Below are positions 38,031 through 38,847 of a stretch of DNA of 38,847 nt, one piece after another. The stretch is from NCBI GenBank assembly GCA_018239845.1, contig JAFEGO010000121.1, positions 1 to 38,847 of the forward strand, given 5' to 3'. The notes below the pieces were generated by a model. It had not been told where the DNA came from and did no database searches. It saw nothing but the letters and a program-made list of their open reading frames with translations. The DNA comes from Verrucomicrobiota bacterium (GTDB lineage Bacteria; Verrucomicrobiota; Verrucomicrobiia; Opitutales; Opitutaceae). Each line of letters starts with the position of its first letter. The first letter of the stretch is position 1. The translations under genes and the position numbers were made by a program.

Positions 38031-38847
38031 ACTACCTGACCGCCCTCCCCCTTAACAACGTCCGTTTCACCCGCGGCTTTCTCGCTGAACGCACGCGCCT
38101 CGTGCGCGATGTCGTCATTCCCTACCAGTGGGAAGCGCTCAACGACCGCATCCCCGGTGCCGAGCCCAGCGGCTGCGTCCACAATTTCCAGGTCGCCGCC
38201 GGCGAGAAGCCCGGCAAGTTCTACGGTCTCTTCTGGCAGGACTCCGATCTCGCGAAGTGGATCGAGGCCGCCTCCTACCGTCTCGGCACGCATCCCGACG
38301 CGGCCCTCGACGCCGAGCTCGACCGCCTCATCGCCACCATCGCCAAGGCCCAGACCGAGGAGGGTTACCTCAACACGTTCTTCCAGCTCGTCGAGCCGCA
38401 GAACCGCTGGGCCAATCTCCGCGACTGCCACGAGCTCTACGTCGCCGGCCACATGATCGAGGCGGGCGTCGCCCATTTCCGCGCCACCGGCAAGCGCACG
38501 CTCCTCGCCGTCGTCTCCAAGCTCGCCGACCTCATCGACCGCACCTTCGGCCTCGGGCCCGGTCAGATCCCCGGCTACTGCGGCCACCAGGAAATCGAGC
38601 TCGCGCTCGTGAAACTTTCCCGCGCCACCGGCGAGGTCCGCTACGCCAAGCTCGCCGCCTACTTCATCAACCAGCGTGGCCAAGAGCCCAACTACCTCAT
38701 GGAGGAGACCAAGCGCCGCGGCGACGTCCTCCCCTGGCACATGTACCACGACGGCCTCGCGACCTTGCAGGCCGCGAAACCCGTGCGCGAGCTCCAGGAG
38801 CCCGTCGGCCACGCCGTCCGCCAGATGTACATGCTCGCCGCGATGGC
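38027..38847 (+). CDS. beta-L-arabinofuranosidase (GH127), 3' end cut off by the window edge
   Basis: The visible 273 residues begin at GTG 38027, which overlaps the GH51 stop by 4 nt (GTGA), and run off the right edge in frame. The GH127 start pattern is clear: NYLTALPLNNVRFTRGFLAE, ERTRLVRDVVIPYQWEALND, NFQVAAGEKPGKFYGLFWQD, SDLAKWIEAASYRLGTHPDA, EEGYLNTFFQLVEPQNRWAN, and the later RDCHELYVAGHMIEAGVAHF and PGQIPGYCGHQEIELALVKL. The enzyme should hydrolyse beta-L-arabinofuranosyl ends. The catalytic Glu and the zinc-bound Cys residues of the family lie in the missing C-terminal half. It has no signal peptide, so it is probably cytoplasmic. With GH51 it covers both anomers of arabinofuranose. 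Confidence 0.92.
   Translation, partial: MNYLTALPLNNVRFTRGFLAERTRLVRDVVIPYQWEALNDRIPGAEPSGCVHNFQVAAGEKPGKFYGLFWQDSDLAKWIEAASYRLGTHPDAALDAELDRLIATIAKAQTEEGYLNTFFQLVEPQNRWANLRDCHELYVAGHMIEAGVAHFRATGKRTLLAVVSKLADLIDRTFGLGPGQIPGYCGHQEIELALVKLSRATGEVRYAKLAAYFINQRGQEPNYLMEETKRRGDVLPWHMYHDGLATLQAAKPVRELQEPVGHAVRQMYMLAAM

Noticed and set aside
1..38847. tRNA, rRNA, CRISPR arrays or prophage genes
   Set aside because: I saw no tRNA cloverleaf, rRNA stretch, regularly spaced repeats, integrase or phage structural gene.

Overview
The window looks like chromosomal DNA of a high-GC member of the Verrucomicrobiota, most likely an Opitutaceae-type bacterium. The reasons are the mix of families (a PadR-paired duplicated ABC permease, a TonB-dependent receptor with an N-terminal Leu/Ala/Glu coiled coil, PmoA-family protein, GH78/GH51/GH127 enzymes), weak or missing Shine-Dalgarno sequences before many genes, and abundant intergenic palindromes. 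This placement is inference; there is no rRNA or other marker gene in the window.

Left part (1-16.9 kb) is a mosaic of small units. It starts with a truncated secreted protein. Next comes a PadR regulator plus ADOP-type permease cassette that sits between two direct copies of a ~100-bp repeat. A third copy lies beside the decayed C-terminus of another permease. Then follow a secreted nucleoside-binding (NUP family) protein, a small secreted protein, an MFS transporter, a VOC protein, a small two-TM protein behind a convincing sigma-54 (-24/-12) promoter, two YXWXGXW-repeat lipoproteins around a secreted protein of unknown function, a DUF488 protein, a methylcitrate-cycle operon (prpBCD) and a LolD/MacB-like ABC ATPase-permease pair.

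Right part (17-38.8 kb) is a carbohydrate utilisation locus. On the minus strand are a TonB-dependent receptor, its LacI-family regulator and a TIM-barrel sugar isomerase/epimerase-like protein. Divergently, on the plus strand, runs a long gene series broken only by one antisense gene: a large secreted protein of unknown family (called family A here), an Asp-box beta-propeller (family B), a GH78-like alpha-L-rhamnosidase, a PmoA-family protein, a Tat-exported class V aminotransferase, then B-A, B-A, a GH51 alpha-L-arabinofuranosidase and a GH127 beta-L-arabinofuranosidase that runs off the right edge. A secreted RidA-like protein lies antisense in the middle.

The A/B pair occurs three times. 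Families A and B carry signal peptides and should act outside the inner membrane, while the rhamnosidase and both arabinofuranosidases lack them and should act on imported oligosaccharides. This suggests a system for a rhamnose- and arabinose-containing plant glycan (rhamnogalacturonan-I or arabinogalactan type). A and B would be its outer, uncharacterised part and are the best candidate here for an undescribed system. A LacI operator-like motif (sharing ACGTTTCA) lies before both lacI and the receptor gene, and a TGAAA/TTTCA palindrome lies in the divergent promoter of the first A gene.
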